Assembly (NCBI GenBank): GCA_033557465.1
Contig: CM066037.1
Coordinates: 519,118,686 to 519,182,685 of the forward strand
Length of the DNA: 64,000 nt
Source: Ichthyophis bannanicus
Taxonomy: Eukaryota; Chordata; Amphibia; Gymnophiona; Ichthyophiidae
Reading direction: 5' to 3'
Shown here: positions 42,405-52,727 of the stretch, one piece after another
Layout: every line of letters starts with the position of its first letter
Position numbering within the stretch: the first letter of the stretch is position 1
Notes under the pieces: model-generated
The model's input: only the letters and a program-made list of their open reading frames with translations
Database searches by the model: none
What the model was told of the DNA's origin: nothing
Made by a program: the position numbers and the translations under genes

Positions 42405-42547
42405 GCAACTCCTACCCTCCGGCCCTGGTGTTGGGCTACCGGTCGGGGGCGTTCTCGGAGAAGATTCCTTCCTTCCTTCTGTGCTGACGAGCTCGAGGGA
42501 GCTCATTTTTCCGCTTGGGGTCTCCGGTAGCCTTAAGCTGGGGAGTC

Positions 42548-42907
42548 CCATATGTGAGGACTGACTTCCTGCTTGGTCCTGGAGAAAGAGTAGTTGCTCA
42601 CCTGTAACAGGTGTTCTCCAGGAGCAGCAGGAAGCAGTCCTCACAACCCTCCCTCCTCCCCTTGGAGTTGCAGTCATATGATTTATTTTGCTAATTTTTT
42701 GCTGTCTTTTAGCTATGTCATCAGACTGAGCAAGATGGCACCCTTGGGCGGGAAGGGGACCACGCATGCACGCTGCAATTCCCAAAGGCTTTCTTTGAAA
42801 GCTGGGGAAATGCTCCGCACGAGGGTTCCGTCGGCGCCGACGTCACCCATATGTGAGGACTGATTTCTGCTGCTCCTAGAGAACACCTGTTACAGGTGAG
42901 TAACTAC
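42548..42907 (+). repeat. ICR and right ITR of DIRS copy 3
   Basis: The ICR (about 42548-42650) joins GTCCTGGAGAAA to GAGTAGTTGCTCACCTG, complementary to both ends. The right ITR closes with CACCTGTTACAGGTGAGTAA and CTAC, then TCT shared with the target. Confidence 0.88.
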
Positions 42908-43455
42908 TCTATACCATTCCATGGTGAGACTGCACCTTGAATATTGTGTGCAATTCTGGTCGCCGTATCTTAAAAAGGATATAGCATTATTAGAAAAGGT
43001 TCAGAGAAAAGCCACCAAAATGGTAAAGGGGATGGAAGGATACTCCTATGAAGAAAGGCTAAAAAGGTTAAGGCTCTTTAACCTGGAAAGGAGACGGCTG
43101 AGGGGAGATATGATAGAACTCTATAAATTAATGAACGGAGTGGAAAGGGTAAACGTAGATCGATTGTTTACGTTATCAGAATATAGAAAGCCTAGGGGAC
43201 ATGCAATGAAGCTACAGGGTAAACTATTTAAGACTAATAAAAGAAAATATTTTTTCACTCAACGTGTAATCAAACTCTGGAATTTGTTACTGGAGGATGT
43301 AGTAAAGGCTGTTAGTGTAGCTGGGTTTAAAAAAGATTTGGACAAGTTCCTGGAGGAAAGGTCCATAAACCATTATTAAGAAGGGACCCAGGATATCAAT
43401 ACTGGGCTTGATGAACCTTGGTCTGACCCAGTATGGCATATCTTATGTTCTTATG
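42908..43455 (+). pseudogene. CR1 LINE RT, second piece and 3' end
   Basis: The gene resumes with [36 protein letters not shown], and [15 protein letters not shown] to TAA at 43377-43379. The 3' region has GGCTTGATGAACCTTGGTCT and GACCCAGTATGGCATATCTT, and ends in a TTATGTTC repeat, the standard CR1 3' end. The host gamma DIRS RT continues immediately afterwards. Confidence 0.92.
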
Positions 43456-43830
43456 TTAGTTGCGGATGGAAACACTCAGGACAGTCTTTCAGGCTGTCTG
43501 GCCAGGTGAGTTTTTCGCATCCCTGGACTTGATGGAAGCATATTTTCACATTCCAATCCACCAAGATCATCAGCACTATTTACATTTTGCGGTCCTTTGT
43601 CAACATTATCAGTTTCGTGTCCTGCCTTTTGGTCTTGCCACAGCTCCACGCTCTTTCTTCAAGGTGATGGTAGTAGTGGCCACTTCCCTGCGGCGCCAAG
43701 GTATTCGGATTGATCCTTATCTGGACGATTGGCTGATCAGAGCAATGATTTTCAAGGAAGCTACTTCTGCAGTCTCTCAGGTACTCGCCTTTCTGGACCG
43801 TCTCAGCTGAGTGGTCAGTTATGCCAAAAG
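43456..43830 (+). pseudogene. DIRS gamma RT, palm part
   Basis: This contains RMETLRTVFQAVWPGEFF, LPFGLATAPRSFFKVMVVVA and the active site DPYLDDWLIRAM, open to a stop at about 43808-43810. It is the continuation of 36461-36825. Confidence 0.87.
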
Positions 43831-44945
43831 CAGTCTGCGCCCAGTTTAGTCTCTGAAGTTCCTCGGCGCCCGCTTCAACACGAGAGTAGGTTGTGTTTTC
43901 CTCGGTCAGGACAGATGCAAGAAACTCTGCATTCAGGTCCATGCCTTCTGACTCATGGCAGCTCCCACTGCCTAGGATTACCTGCAACTTCTCGGCATCA
44001 TGGCGGCTGCCCTAGATGTAATCTCTGGGTCCATGCTCATATGTGTCCGCTTCAGTACTCACTCTCACCACACTGGTCCCCATCCACCCAGGACTATCAG
44101 ATTCATCTATCCCTTTCTTCAGTGGTTTGCCACAGCCTCTGCTGGTGGCTTTGTCCTCATCATTTGTTGAAGGGCATTCCCTTAGAAATTCCACATTGAG
44201 TGGTGGTCACCACGGATGCCAGTCTTGTCTGTTGCGGCTTTCACTGCCAGGGACAGACAGTGCAGGGGTTTTGGTCCATTCAGAAGCCTCTTGGACCATC
44301 AGTCGCCTCAAGGCCTGGGCTATTCATCTGGCTCTACTCTTCTTTCTGTCCCACTTCTGAGGTTGAACAGTCTGAGTACTTTCCGAGAATTCCACCGCTG
44401 TGACTTATCTCAACAGGCAGGGTGGGACAAAATGTCCCAGAGTGGCCCTGGAAATGAGCTTTCTTTTAACTTGGGCAGAATTCAAACTCCTGGCTCTCTC
44501 TGCGCAGCACATTGTGGGAATGGAGAAAAATTCAAGCGGATTTTCTGAGTTGTCATACAGTGGACCCCAGTGAATGGGAAGCAGCTCCGTAGGCATTTAC
44601 AAACATTGTTCATCGGTGGGGTCATCCAGCTCTAGACCTGATGGCCACCTCTTCCAGTGCCGAGACGTTCATCGAAAGGAACTGAAGTTTCATGACCCAG
44701 ATGCTCTGTTTCAGACCTGGTCCTCGAACCAACTTCTCTACATCTTTCCTCCTTGGCTGCTAATCAGCCATGTACTCCGTCGGATAGAGTCACACTCTGA
44801 CTGAGTAGCATTGGTGGTCCCGGATTGGCTTCTGTGTCCATGGTATGCTGATCTCCTTTGCCTCCTGTACGAGGCGCCTCAACCCCTCGGTGTCCAGAGA
44901 GGTCTTCTGTTTCAGTGACCGGTTCTCATGGACAACCCGGCTCCT
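43831..44945 (+). pseudogene. DIRS gamma RNase H and methyltransferase-like part, decayed
   Basis: Pieces in several frames: VVTTDASLVCCGFHCQGQTV (RNase H first Asp), NSTAVTYLNRQGGT-like text at 44390-44420, and FQTWSSNQLLYIFPPWLLIS (the FPPW motif of the C-terminal module). Many stops. Confidence 0.78.
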
Positions 44946-45540
44946 TATTCGTTTACGGCTTGGCTATTGAGCGGCGTCACTTGCTGCGCAAAGGTTACTC
45001 ACCACAAGTAGTTGCCACTCTACTATAAGCTCAGTGGTCTTCTACTTCACGTGCCTATGCCAAGATCCGGCGTCTTTTTTTTTTTTCTTCCTGGTGCTCT
45101 AAGAGATCCTCCTTCCTTGGCACGTTGATGTTCCAGACACCCTTTCCTTCCTTCAGGATGGATTTGATAAGGGTCTCGCCCTTCATTAATTAAAGGTGCA
45201 CATTGCAGCCTTGACATGCTTTCGGTGGCCTCTCCGTAGACGGTCTCTTGTTTCTCATGTAGACATTTCCTGTTTTCTGCTGGGCGTTCGCACCCTAAGG
45301 CCTCTCAATTTGTCCAGTCATCCTTTCTTGGGATCTATCCTTAGTGCTTTGCACCCTCACCCATGCCCTCTTTGAGCCTCTCCGTAGAGTATCTCTCAAA
45401 GATTTGACTCTCAAAACGTTTTTTCTTATAGCAGTCACTTCAGCATGGCGCCTTTTGGAACTCCATGCACTTACTTGCCAGGATAGTTTTCTGTCTTTTC
45501 CCCCAGAAGGAAAAGACCGTAAACTATTATTAAAGTGGAC
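44946..45540 (+). pseudogene. DIRS gamma recombinase, decayed and truncated
   Basis: FLQDGFDKGLA is visible at about 45150-45180 and PLNLSSHPFLG-type sequence after it, then LKDLTLKTFFLIAVTSAWRLLELHALTC, where the catalytic Arg position reads SAWR. The element ends abruptly near 45540, with no ICR or right ITR. Confidence 0.78.
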
Positions 45541-45835
45541 CGGAGTCACTGCTTACCTCTGGGACAAGCAGCATGAAATATGTATAGCTTTTGGGAATCT
45601 GACAAGGCCACGGTGTCACCTGTTTAATTGTGTATAGTTTTCCCCTGTTCATACCCAGTTTATATTCCCTGTTATCTGTAAACCTATGTCAGCTTTATAC
45701 TGGCTAGGTAATATGTTGTTTAATGTAAACCGCACTGATGATGAATAGTGCGGTATATAAAAACTGTTAAATAAATACTGTGCTTGATGCACACTTAGTT
45801 CTGACCCAGTATGGCATCTTATATTCTTAGAATGG
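45541..45835 (+). repeat. LINE/SINE 3' tails
   Basis: TAATGTAAACCGCACTGATG and GCGGTATATAAAAACTGTTA at 45721-45770 form a tail with a hairpin (CCGCACT/AGTGCGG, 45730-45753) like that of the SINEs here. At 45795-45830 a second tail, CTGACCCAGTATGGCATCTT, is a CR1 3' end. Confidence 0.75.
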
Positions 45836-46173
45836 CTCCATAACTCTACTTTCTCAGTTCAAGTCCCATCGTTATGAAATTCTCTTACTTATAAGATCAG
45901 GTGTGAAACGTCATATAAGGAATTTAAAAGGCTGTCAAAACCTGGCTATTTCAATGTGCATTTACAGAGTATTTAGTTGACAAGCTTGCTAGGATTTATT
46001 TCTCCTTGACTTCTGCTGTATTCAGTTAATTCATCACATTTGTAATAGGTTGGTGATTGTTATTCTATGCATGTCGTCCCCCCATCCTTTGTTTCCTGAT
46101 ATATTGTATTTGTCTATATATTTGTTTTTGCTCCCTGATATAGAATTGGATTAACTTGAAACTTGCTTGATAT
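45836..46173 (+). pseudogene. L2-like LINE C-terminal remnant
   Basis: The frame near 45920-45990 reads EFKRLSKTWLFQCAF, similar to the FKKxLKTWLF end of L2-type polymerases. The remaining sequence is AT-rich and non-coding, up to the SINE at 46174. Confidence 0.6.
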
Positions 46174-46463
46174 GGAGTGGAGGAGTGGCCTAGTGGTTGG
46201 GGCAAGGTACTTCAAGCCAGAAGGTCAGGAGTTCAAATCCCACTAGAGGACAGCAACCTTGGGCCGGAAGGACTGGGGTTTCTAGTCCCACAGGTGCTCC
46301 TTGTGGTCTTGGGCAAGCCACTTAACCCTCCATAGCCCATGTTCCCTGTAAATTAGTTATCTCCAAGTTATAATGCCCTGTTCAATGTAATTTCAGTTTG
46401 TTCAATGTAAACCGCACTGATGCAGAATAGCGCGGTATATAAGAGAATGTAAATAAAATAAAC
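46174..46463 (+). repeat. tRNA-headed SINE (copy 2)
   Basis: Closely related to the copy at 2125: same A-box, B-box (GTTCAAATCCC) and core GGGCAAGCCACTTAACCCTC. The tail hairpin (46412-46435) reads CCGCACT/AGCGCGG, a different stem from copy 1, then GGTATATAAG and AAATAAAATAAA. Confidence 0.9.
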
Positions 46464-46595
46464 ATCAGAATGCTGCACTAAAGGCAGTATAACAAATGAG
46501 CCTAAATAAATAAATCACAAGGAGCAGCAATGGCATTCAAACCTGGCTTTCTTGGTTCTGAGCCTGCTGCTCTAACCATTAGGCTACTTCCTTTG
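46464..46595 (-). repeat. Second SINE head (minus strand, partial)
   Basis: On the minus strand GTAGCCTAATGGTTAGAGCA and CCAGGTTTGAATGCC resemble the A- and B-boxes of a tRNA-derived SINE, followed by TTTATTTATTTAGGCTC. It is a different family from the copies at 2125 and 46174. Confidence 0.65.
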
Positions 46596-47256
46596 AGCTA
46601 TCCTAAAGGGGATCAGTCTTGTGGAGTTATATCATCTGACCCTTCAGCCTTTGAGGAAAGGTAAATAGCAGAGATGCTTGCTCAGCACATGAAGTATGCA
46701 GAGCAACATGCGTTAGCTTCACTACTTGAACTGTGAGTGGCTTGTTTACTGCTACCTTCCATTGATAGTGAGCATTGTGACAGAAGTTTCAGGCTTTTAA
46801 CACCAACATTTTGGATGCTGAATGCCCATGTCAATGTTAAAAGGGCTTAGAGGGATGCTTCCCTGGCCTTTAAGAGCCAAAAGATCCCTAGGCCTGAGCA
46901 TTCAATTTTTGGTGCTAAAATCAAGGTCAGATATCATTTCTAATTTACACAGCAACCATTGGGGGAGTGGGGAGAGTCCTACAGGCCAGTGAAGTTGGGT
47001 TTTATAGAGGATTACGTATCCTTCCCTGGCACCTCTTTTCCACAGGCTGGGATTGTTTCTCAGCAGAATTTGTACAGTTTATGGCCAGTGCATAAAATAT
47101 GATTTGTAGATTGCAGATCCCCAGGGCAGTCTTTCCTGTGAAGTACCTAAATGCTCCTTAAGGTGTGCCTATTCACGCTTTCTACCGGGATGTATGATAA
47201 ACAATGTGGGAGATCCCACACTTGACTTCTGGTTGGGTAGAAGGTATATTCACAGT
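46596..47256. other. Unrecognised 660-base stretch
   Basis: Several short open frames occur, but none matches a family I know. It forms the left flank of the delta DIRS element; 53325 onward is the right flank. Confidence 0.5.
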
Positions 47257-48270
47257 TTCCTGTTCGTGTTCCCAGCCTAGTCCCGGAACCTCTGGGTTCC
47301 CAATCTTATCCAGCAGCTTGAAGACTGAGAAACTCCTCTTTTTCTGTGACATCACCAGTATATCTCCTCGGTGTCCGCCCCCTGTCACCAGTTACCTCAG
47401 TCTTCAAGCAGCTAGATAGATGGGAGTCCAGGGGGTCTGGGCTCATGTGAGAAACTATTAAGGATCACCAGGATTAGTGTACTTTTAATTTTGGGATAGT
47501 GTTTTGCTGGTCAGTGTCCTGTACCTTTAAGCCTCTTCAGACTGTCAGATTCTGCTAGACCGGTTTTGTTTTTTCCTCTCTCCCTTGCGTTTTGCTCACC
47601 TTCTCTTCCTCTCTCCCTCCCCCTCTGCTCTTTCCGTCTTTTGGGGGTTTCCTGACAGACAGGGGCATTTGGGGGACTGTGGGGACTGGCTTCGGCGTCC
47701 CTTTCCCGCTCCGAGGCTGCCGGTGCCGCGCAGATGCGTTGCCTGCAAGCGCACCTGGCTCTGCCTTCGCCGCGACGGCTCTGCTTCTCTCGTTGGTCCT
47801 GTTAGGAAGGCCTTTATAGGAGCCGCTCCTGCTCTCCTGGCCTGCGGCGTGACCGGACACTGCGGACATACCAGACAGCGTTTTTTCACAGCCGGAGGTA
47901 AGACAGCCGCGCGGCCTCTCATTTTTTTTCTAGCCGCGAGGCCTTTTGGCGCGCTTTTCTCCGGCGGCCCTGCCGCATGGTGGCCTTGCTGCGCGGGGGC
48001 CGCGTGCACATCAGTTTGTTGTTTTTCTTCTTTTTTTCCGCCTCCTGTTTTGCCTCTGGCTCCCCCCTTTTTGCTGCATTGTTTGGACTAAGTTCAGCAT
48101 ACAAAGGCAGCGGTGATTCGGGGAAAACTAGGCCGCCTTTTCCTCCCGATTTTTGCAGGGGGGGATAAGGTGGTCTTGCCTTCTTTACAGTGCAGCTGAG
48201 CAGGGCCTGGGGGCCTGGTCTGCGTTCTTGGTTTGCTGAAGGCAGGCATCCGATTTGTTAGGAGCTCGCC
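47257..48270 (+). repeat. Left ITR and leader of delta copy 2
   Basis: GCCTAGTCCCGGAACCTCTG and the next 130 bases are inverted at 53137-53285. A leader of about 850 bases with T-rich and GC-rich blocks precedes gag. Short frames there have no recognisable domain. Confidence 0.85.
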
Positions 48271-49758
48271 ATGCCCTCCAAACCGCAATGTGTGGTTTGC
48301 GGTTCTAAGAGGTTTTCCAGCGCGGGGGTTTGCAAAGCCTGCGCTGGGGAGCCTGACGGTTCACGTCTTGAGGCAGGGCTCCTCCCGGGCGCCGCTGAAG
48401 GCACGCCCGACCCTGCGATCTCTACAGCTTCGGAGTTGCCCCAGGAGGATCCGACTCCGGGTCCTTCTTCGGTAGCACCCCCTACCCCTGCGCCTGCGGC
48501 GTTCCCTGCGGACCTCTCCGCCATTTTTTCCCCGCAGTTTGTGGCCCTCCTGCAGCAGGCGGTGTTGGGTGGCCCTGCGCAGCCGGGTACTTCTCAAGAG
48601 GGCAGTGGCGCTAGGAAGCGTACGGCCCCCTCCCTCTCGGTTACTGCGTTCGGGGCAGATAAGCGGCCTCGTCTGGAGGGTACCTTGCAGGACCCTTCGG
48701 AGGTCTCGGAAGCGCCTCTTTCCGATGAGGAGCGCAGTATGCTCCTGGAGGAAGACCTGGAGGAGGGGGAGATATCAGAGCGGGAGGAACAGGCTAGGGT
48801 GGTTCGGGTCTTCCGGAGGGAAGAACTTCCTGCCCTTATTACCGAAACGCTAAAGGCACTCAATATGCCTGTGCCGGGGGCGGCCGTGGATGAGCCCCTG
48901 GAAGATCCCCTCTTACAGGTATTCCGTAAGATCCAAACGGCGTTTCCCGTGCACAGGGTTTTCCAAGGGATGATTCAGGAGGAATGGAACCTCCCGGAAG
49001 CTCCCTTGAAAGGGGCTCGGATAATGGGTCGGCTGTACCCATTGTTGGACAAGAATAAGGAGGTCTTTAAGTCCCCTAAGGTGGACGCTGCTGTTTCGGC
49101 CGTGACTAAGAAGACGACTATTCCTGTTGAGGGCAGTACGGCCCTCAGAGATGTCCAGGATCGGAAGCTGGATGTTTTACTACGACAAGTTTTTGACATC
49201 AATGCTATTTCGCTTCAAGCGGCCGTTTGTGGAGCGTGGGTGGCTAGGGCCTGTCTTCGTTGGGCGCAGCAGGTTCAGCAGGATCAGCCGAGTACGCTGG
49301 CAGGGGAGGCTGCCCGCTTGGAGTCTGGGTCAGCCTACCTGGCGGATATTCACTATGATCTTATGCGGGGCCTTTCCAAGAGTATGGCTTCGGCGGTCGC
49401 TGCTCGGCGCTACCTGTGGCTTCGCAACTGGTCGGCGGATAGTTCCTCCAAGGCTAGACTGAGTAAGCTCCCCTTTAAGGGGCGTCTACTCTTTGGAGAG
49501 GATCTGGAGAAGCTTGTGAAGGACCTCGGGGAGACCAAGGGTGGTCGCCTGCCCGAGGATAAGCCTAAGCCGGCCCGGGGAGCGCCTGGGGGGCGCGGGC
49601 AGACCCGGGATTTTCGGCGGTTTCGCTCACAGCGCTTCGGGTCTTCGGCGCGGGGGCGCCTCCCGTATCGCGCACCGCCGTTTCGAGGCTTCCGGGGAGC
49701 AGGCAGGGGTTTTGGTCCCTCCTCCACCGCCTCCTCTAGTTTCAAGAAGCAACAATGA
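48271..49758 (+). CDS. DIRS delta gag (495 aa), intact
   Basis: This is the presumed capsid-type protein of the element. It starts MPSKPQCVVCGSKRF with a second Cys pair in GVCKAC (a small zinc-ribbon-like cluster, residues 7-29). A Pro/Ala-rich stretch, an acidic region (EEDLEEGEISEREEQ, about 165-180), RVFRREELPALITETLKALN and VDAAVSAVTKKTTIPVEGST follow. The tail is Arg/Phe/Gly-rich (GRGQTRDFRRFRSQRFG, RGFRGAGRGFG), suggesting nucleic-acid binding. It lacks the DTHDCC-type cluster of the alpha and beta families. Confidence 0.9.
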   Translation: MPSKPQCVVCGSKRFSSAGVCKACAGEPDGSRLEAGLLPGAAEGTPDPAISTASELPQEDPTPGPSSVAPPTPAPAAFPADLSAIFSPQFVALLQQAVLGGPAQPGTSQEGSGARKRTAPSLSVTAFGADKRPRLEGTLQDPSEVSEAPLSDEERSMLLEEDLEEGEISEREEQARVVRVFRREELPALITETLKALNMPVPGAAVDEPLEDPLLQVFRKIQTAFPVHRVFQGMIQEEWNLPEAPLKGARIMGRLYPLLDKNKEVFKSPKVDAAVSAVTKKTTIPVEGSTALRDVQDRKLDVLLRQVFDINAISLQAAVCGAWVARACLRWAQQVQQDQPSTLAGEAARLESGSAYLADIHYDLMRGLSKSMASAVAARRYLWLRNWSADSSSKARLSKLPFKGRLLFGEDLEKLVKDLGETKGGRLPEDKPKPARGAPGGRGQTRDFRRFRSQRFGSSARGRLPYRAPPFRGFRGAGRGFGPSSTASSSFKKQQ

Positions 49759-51661
49759 GATAAGGGGGGCCCAGGCGCCTCCACTACCTGTAGGGGGGCG
49801 GCTCCGGGAGTTTTTTCCTGCCTGGGCCCGCATCACCACCGATCAGTGGGTTCTGGATATTATCCGAGAGGGCTACGCTGTGGAGTTCGCGAGACCTGTG
49901 CGGGACTCGTTTGTGCTGTCTCCCGGCAAGTCTGTCGCGAAGCGTGCGGCTCTGCAGACGACGGTGCAACGGCTCCTGGACCTCCGGGCCATCGTGCCCG
50001 TCCCCAAAGACCAACTCGGCTGCGGTCGGTACTCCATTTACTTCGTCGTCCCAAAAAAGGGCGGAGGGGTCCGTCCGATTCTCGATCTCAAGGGCGTCAA
50101 CCGTTGTCTGAAGATCTCGCATTTTCACATGGAAACTCTTCGGTCCGTTATCGTGGCGGTGCAGAAGGGCGAGTTTCTCTCGGCCCTAGACCTGTCAGAG
50201 GCATATCTGCATATCCCGGTCAGGGCGGAGCACCACAGGTTCCTGCGGTTCGCCGTTCCGTGTGGGCATTTTCAGTTCCAAGCCCTCCCGTTCGGGTTGG
50301 CGACAGCGCCGCGGGTTTTCACCAAGGTGATGGTGGTGGTCGCGGCGGCTCTGCGCAAAGAAGGGATTCTGGTTCATCCTTATTTGGACGATTGGCTGAT
50401 TCGAGCGAAGTCCAAGATCGAGAGCGAGCGAGTTACGGCTCGGGTGATAGCGTTCTTAGAGAGCCTCGGATGGGTCGTCAACCTGAGCAAGAGCCACCTG
50501 GTCCCTTCCCAAAGCCTCGAGTACCTGGGAGCGCGCTTCGACACTCAGGCGGGGAGGGTGTTCCTGACCACCCAAAGGGCGCAAACTCTTCGCAGGCTCG
50601 TTCAAAGTTTTCTGGAACTCAAGGCCCCCTCCGCGTGGCGGTACCTTCAGTTGCTGGGAACCATGGCGGCTGCGATCGAGACGGTGCCGTGGGCCAGAGC
50701 GCATATGCGTCCACTGCAAAGGGCGTTACTCCGGCGCTGGTCACATCAGCGGGATCCTTTGTCCCGTCGGTTGGTTTGCCCCGAGGAAACCAGAAATACT
50801 CTGCGTTGGTGGCTCCTCCCCGCTTCCCTGGAGCGGGGGAGGTCGCTGGAAGTTCCGGAGTGGCTGGCGGTGATGACGGATGCCAGCCTGTTGGGCTGGG
50901 GCGCTCACTGCCAGGGCACGTTTGTGCAGGGGCGCTGGAGTCTGCTGGAGCAGTCCTGGCCCATCAACCGGTTGGAGCTTCGGGCGGTGACCCTGGCCTT
51001 GCAGGAGCTGGGGCCGCTACTCGAGGGGAAGGCGATCCGGGTGTTGTCCGACAACGCGACAGCGGTCGCCTACATCAACAAGCAGGGGGGCACGAGCAGC
51101 GTGGCGCTCGAGGCCGAAGCCGAATCCCTGTGCGCTTGGGCGGAAGCTCACCTCTCGGATCTCTCGGCAGCGCATGTGGCCGGGGTAGACAATACTCAGG
51201 CCGACTTTCTCAGCAGGGTGCTGGTGGATCCGGGCGAGTGGGTCCTGAACCCCGAGGTGTTCGAAATGGTGACTCGCAGGTGGGGCTGCCCGATCATGGA
51301 CCTTATGGCGACCTTTGCCTCCGCAAAGGCAAGCCGCTTTTTCAGCAGGCGGCGGGAACGGATGTCGGAAGGTCTCGATGCCCTGATACAAGCCTGGCCA
51401 GCGGGTCAGCTGTTGTATGTGTTTCCTCCCTGGGTTCTGATCGGGAGGGTGCTACAGCGCATAGCGCGGTTCTCCGGTCGCGTGATTCTCATAGCGCCGG
51501 ACTGGCCGCGGCGTCCCTGGTACGGGGATCTGGTACGATTGCTGGTAGCAAAACCTTGGCGTCTCCCCTGCCGGCCGGATCTTCTGACGCAGGGTCCACT
51601 CGTGATGCCGCACGTGGACAGATTCTCGCTTACGGCCTGGCTCTTGAGCGGGCTCGACTGA
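49541..51661 (+). CDS. DIRS RT-RNase H-methyltransferase-like polyprotein (up to 706 aa)
   Basis: The frame overlaps the last 218 bases of gag, so the true start may lie later. RT: CGRYSIYFVVPKKGGGVRPI, LPFGLATAPRVFTKVM, HPYLDDWLIR (about residue 281). RNase H: MTDASLLGWGAH (about 445), INRLELRAVTLAL, LSDNATAVAYINKQGGTSS and HVAGVDNTQADFLSR. Methyltransferase-like module: MDLMATFASAKASRFFSRR, LYVFPPWVLIG (about 628), IAPDWPRRPWY. All catalytic residues that I can identify are kept. The frame ends GLD-TGA, and the recombinase continues in the -1 frame. Confidence 0.92.
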   Translation: MVACPRISLSRPGERLGGAGRPGIFGGFAHSASGLRRGGASRIAHRRFEASGEQAGVLVPPPPPPLVSRSNNEIRGAQAPPLPVGGRLREFFPAWARITTDQWVLDIIREGYAVEFARPVRDSFVLSPGKSVAKRAALQTTVQRLLDLRAIVPVPKDQLGCGRYSIYFVVPKKGGGVRPILDLKGVNRCLKISHFHMETLRSVIVAVQKGEFLSALDLSEAYLHIPVRAEHHRFLRFAVPCGHFQFQALPFGLATAPRVFTKVMVVVAAALRKEGILVHPYLDDWLIRAKSKIESERVTARVIAFLESLGWVVNLSKSHLVPSQSLEYLGARFDTQAGRVFLTTQRAQTLRRLVQSFLELKAPSAWRYLQLLGTMAAAIETVPWARAHMRPLQRALLRRWSHQRDPLSRRLVCPEETRNTLRWWLLPASLERGRSLEVPEWLAVMTDASLLGWGAHCQGTFVQGRWSLLEQSWPINRLELRAVTLALQELGPLLEGKAIRVLSDNATAVAYINKQGGTSSVALEAEAESLCAWAEAHLSDLSAAHVAGVDNTQADFLSRVLVDPGEWVLNPEVFEMVTRRWGCPIMDLMATFASAKASRFFSRRRERMSEGLDALIQAWPAGQLLYVFPPWVLIGRVLQRIARFSGRVILIAPDWPRRPWYGDLVRLLVAKPWRLPCRPDLLTQGPLVMPHVDRFSLTAWLLSGLD

Positions 51662-52698
51662 GAGCTCGGGGTTATTCGTCGTCGGTGATTGCGACGATGT
51701 TGAAGTCCCGGAAGCGGTCCACATCCTTGGCGTACGTGCGCGTATAGCGCATTTTTGAAGCATGGTGTGGGACCCGGAAGTGTGCAGCTTTGTCTGCCTC
51801 TCTTTCACAGATCTTGGATTTCCTTCAGGATGGCTTCGACAAAGGGCTCGCTGCGGCGTCGTTACGAGTTCAGGTAGCGGCACTGGCCTGTTATCGGGGC
51901 CGAGTTTCCGGACAGTCTTTAGGATCACTGCGGGATGTCAAGCGTTTTCTCAGAGCGGTATCTCTTCTTCGACCGCCTTCCCGCCAGATTGTCCCCAAGT
52001 GGCATCTTCCTTCAGTCTTGGATGCTTTGCGGCTGCCTCCCTTTGAGCCGCTGTCTCAGGCGACTCTCAAGGACCTTACCCTGAAGGTGGTCTTTCTAGT
52101 GGCGATCGGTTCGGCGAGGCGCGTGTCTGAGCTTCAGGCCCTTTCCTGCAGGGAACCTTATCTTTCCTTTTTTCCGTCTAAGGTGGTTTTACGGACTGTT
52201 CCGGCTTTTCTACCTAAGGTGGTCTCGGCTTTCCACGTGAGCCAGGAAATCTCTCTTCCGGTGTTCTCCGAGGATAGAGGGGCGGCATCCAGGGGTTTAT
52301 ACCTGTTAGATGTCCGTCGAGCTTTGAAAAAGTACTTACGCCGGACTGAGTCGTTTCGGAAATCGGATCGACTCTTTGTTCTCTTTGCAGGGTCGCGTCG
52401 CGGAGAAGCGGCATCAAAGGCGTCTATTGCGCGCTGGATCAAGGAAGCTATCTCGTCGGCCTATGTGCTTGCCGGTAAGACGGTCCCGGAGGGGTTGAGA
52501 GCCCATTCTACCAGGGCTCAGGCTGCTTCCTGGGCGGAATTCCGGTCGGTCTCGCCGGAAGAGATATGCAAGGCGGCGACATGGTCGACGTTGCACTCAT
52601 TTGTGCGGCACTATCGGTTGGATGTGCAGAGGACCGAGGAGTCCTCGTTTGGATCGGCAGTACTTCAGGCTGTTCTGCCAGGTCCCTCCCGTGTATAG
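51662..52698 (+). pseudogene. DIRS delta recombinase with a single nonsense codon
   Basis: It matches the intact delta recombinase at 32241 throughout: RARGYSSSVIATMLKSRKRS, SQILDFLQDGFDKGLAAASL, SARRVSELQALSC, HSTRAQAAS, AATWSTLHSFVRHYRLD. The only lesion I see is TAG at 51745-51747 in RV-stop-RIFEAW, where the sister has TGG (Trp). The open part from 51790 keeps the complete catalytic domain (302 aa). There is no ATG at the RT stop; this copy has ACTGA where the sister has TAATG. Confidence 0.92.
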
Positions 52699-52727
52699 GT
52701 GTTTCTTCACTGCTCTGGTACTGTCCC

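Larger units (their letters stand above)
37601..42907 (+). mobile_element. DIRS alpha element, full length (copy 3)
   Basis: Complete copy of 5.31 kb with left ITR (37601-37770), gag (37975-39459), polymerase (39461-41370), recombinase (41371-42404), ICR (about 42548-42650) and right ITR (about 42740-42907). It sits in a CR1 gene with TCT at both junctions (37598-37600 and 42908-42910). Joining 37600 to 42911 restores [15 protein letters not shown] in frame. This is the third level of nesting: DIRS in CR1 in gamma DIRS. Confidence 0.96.
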
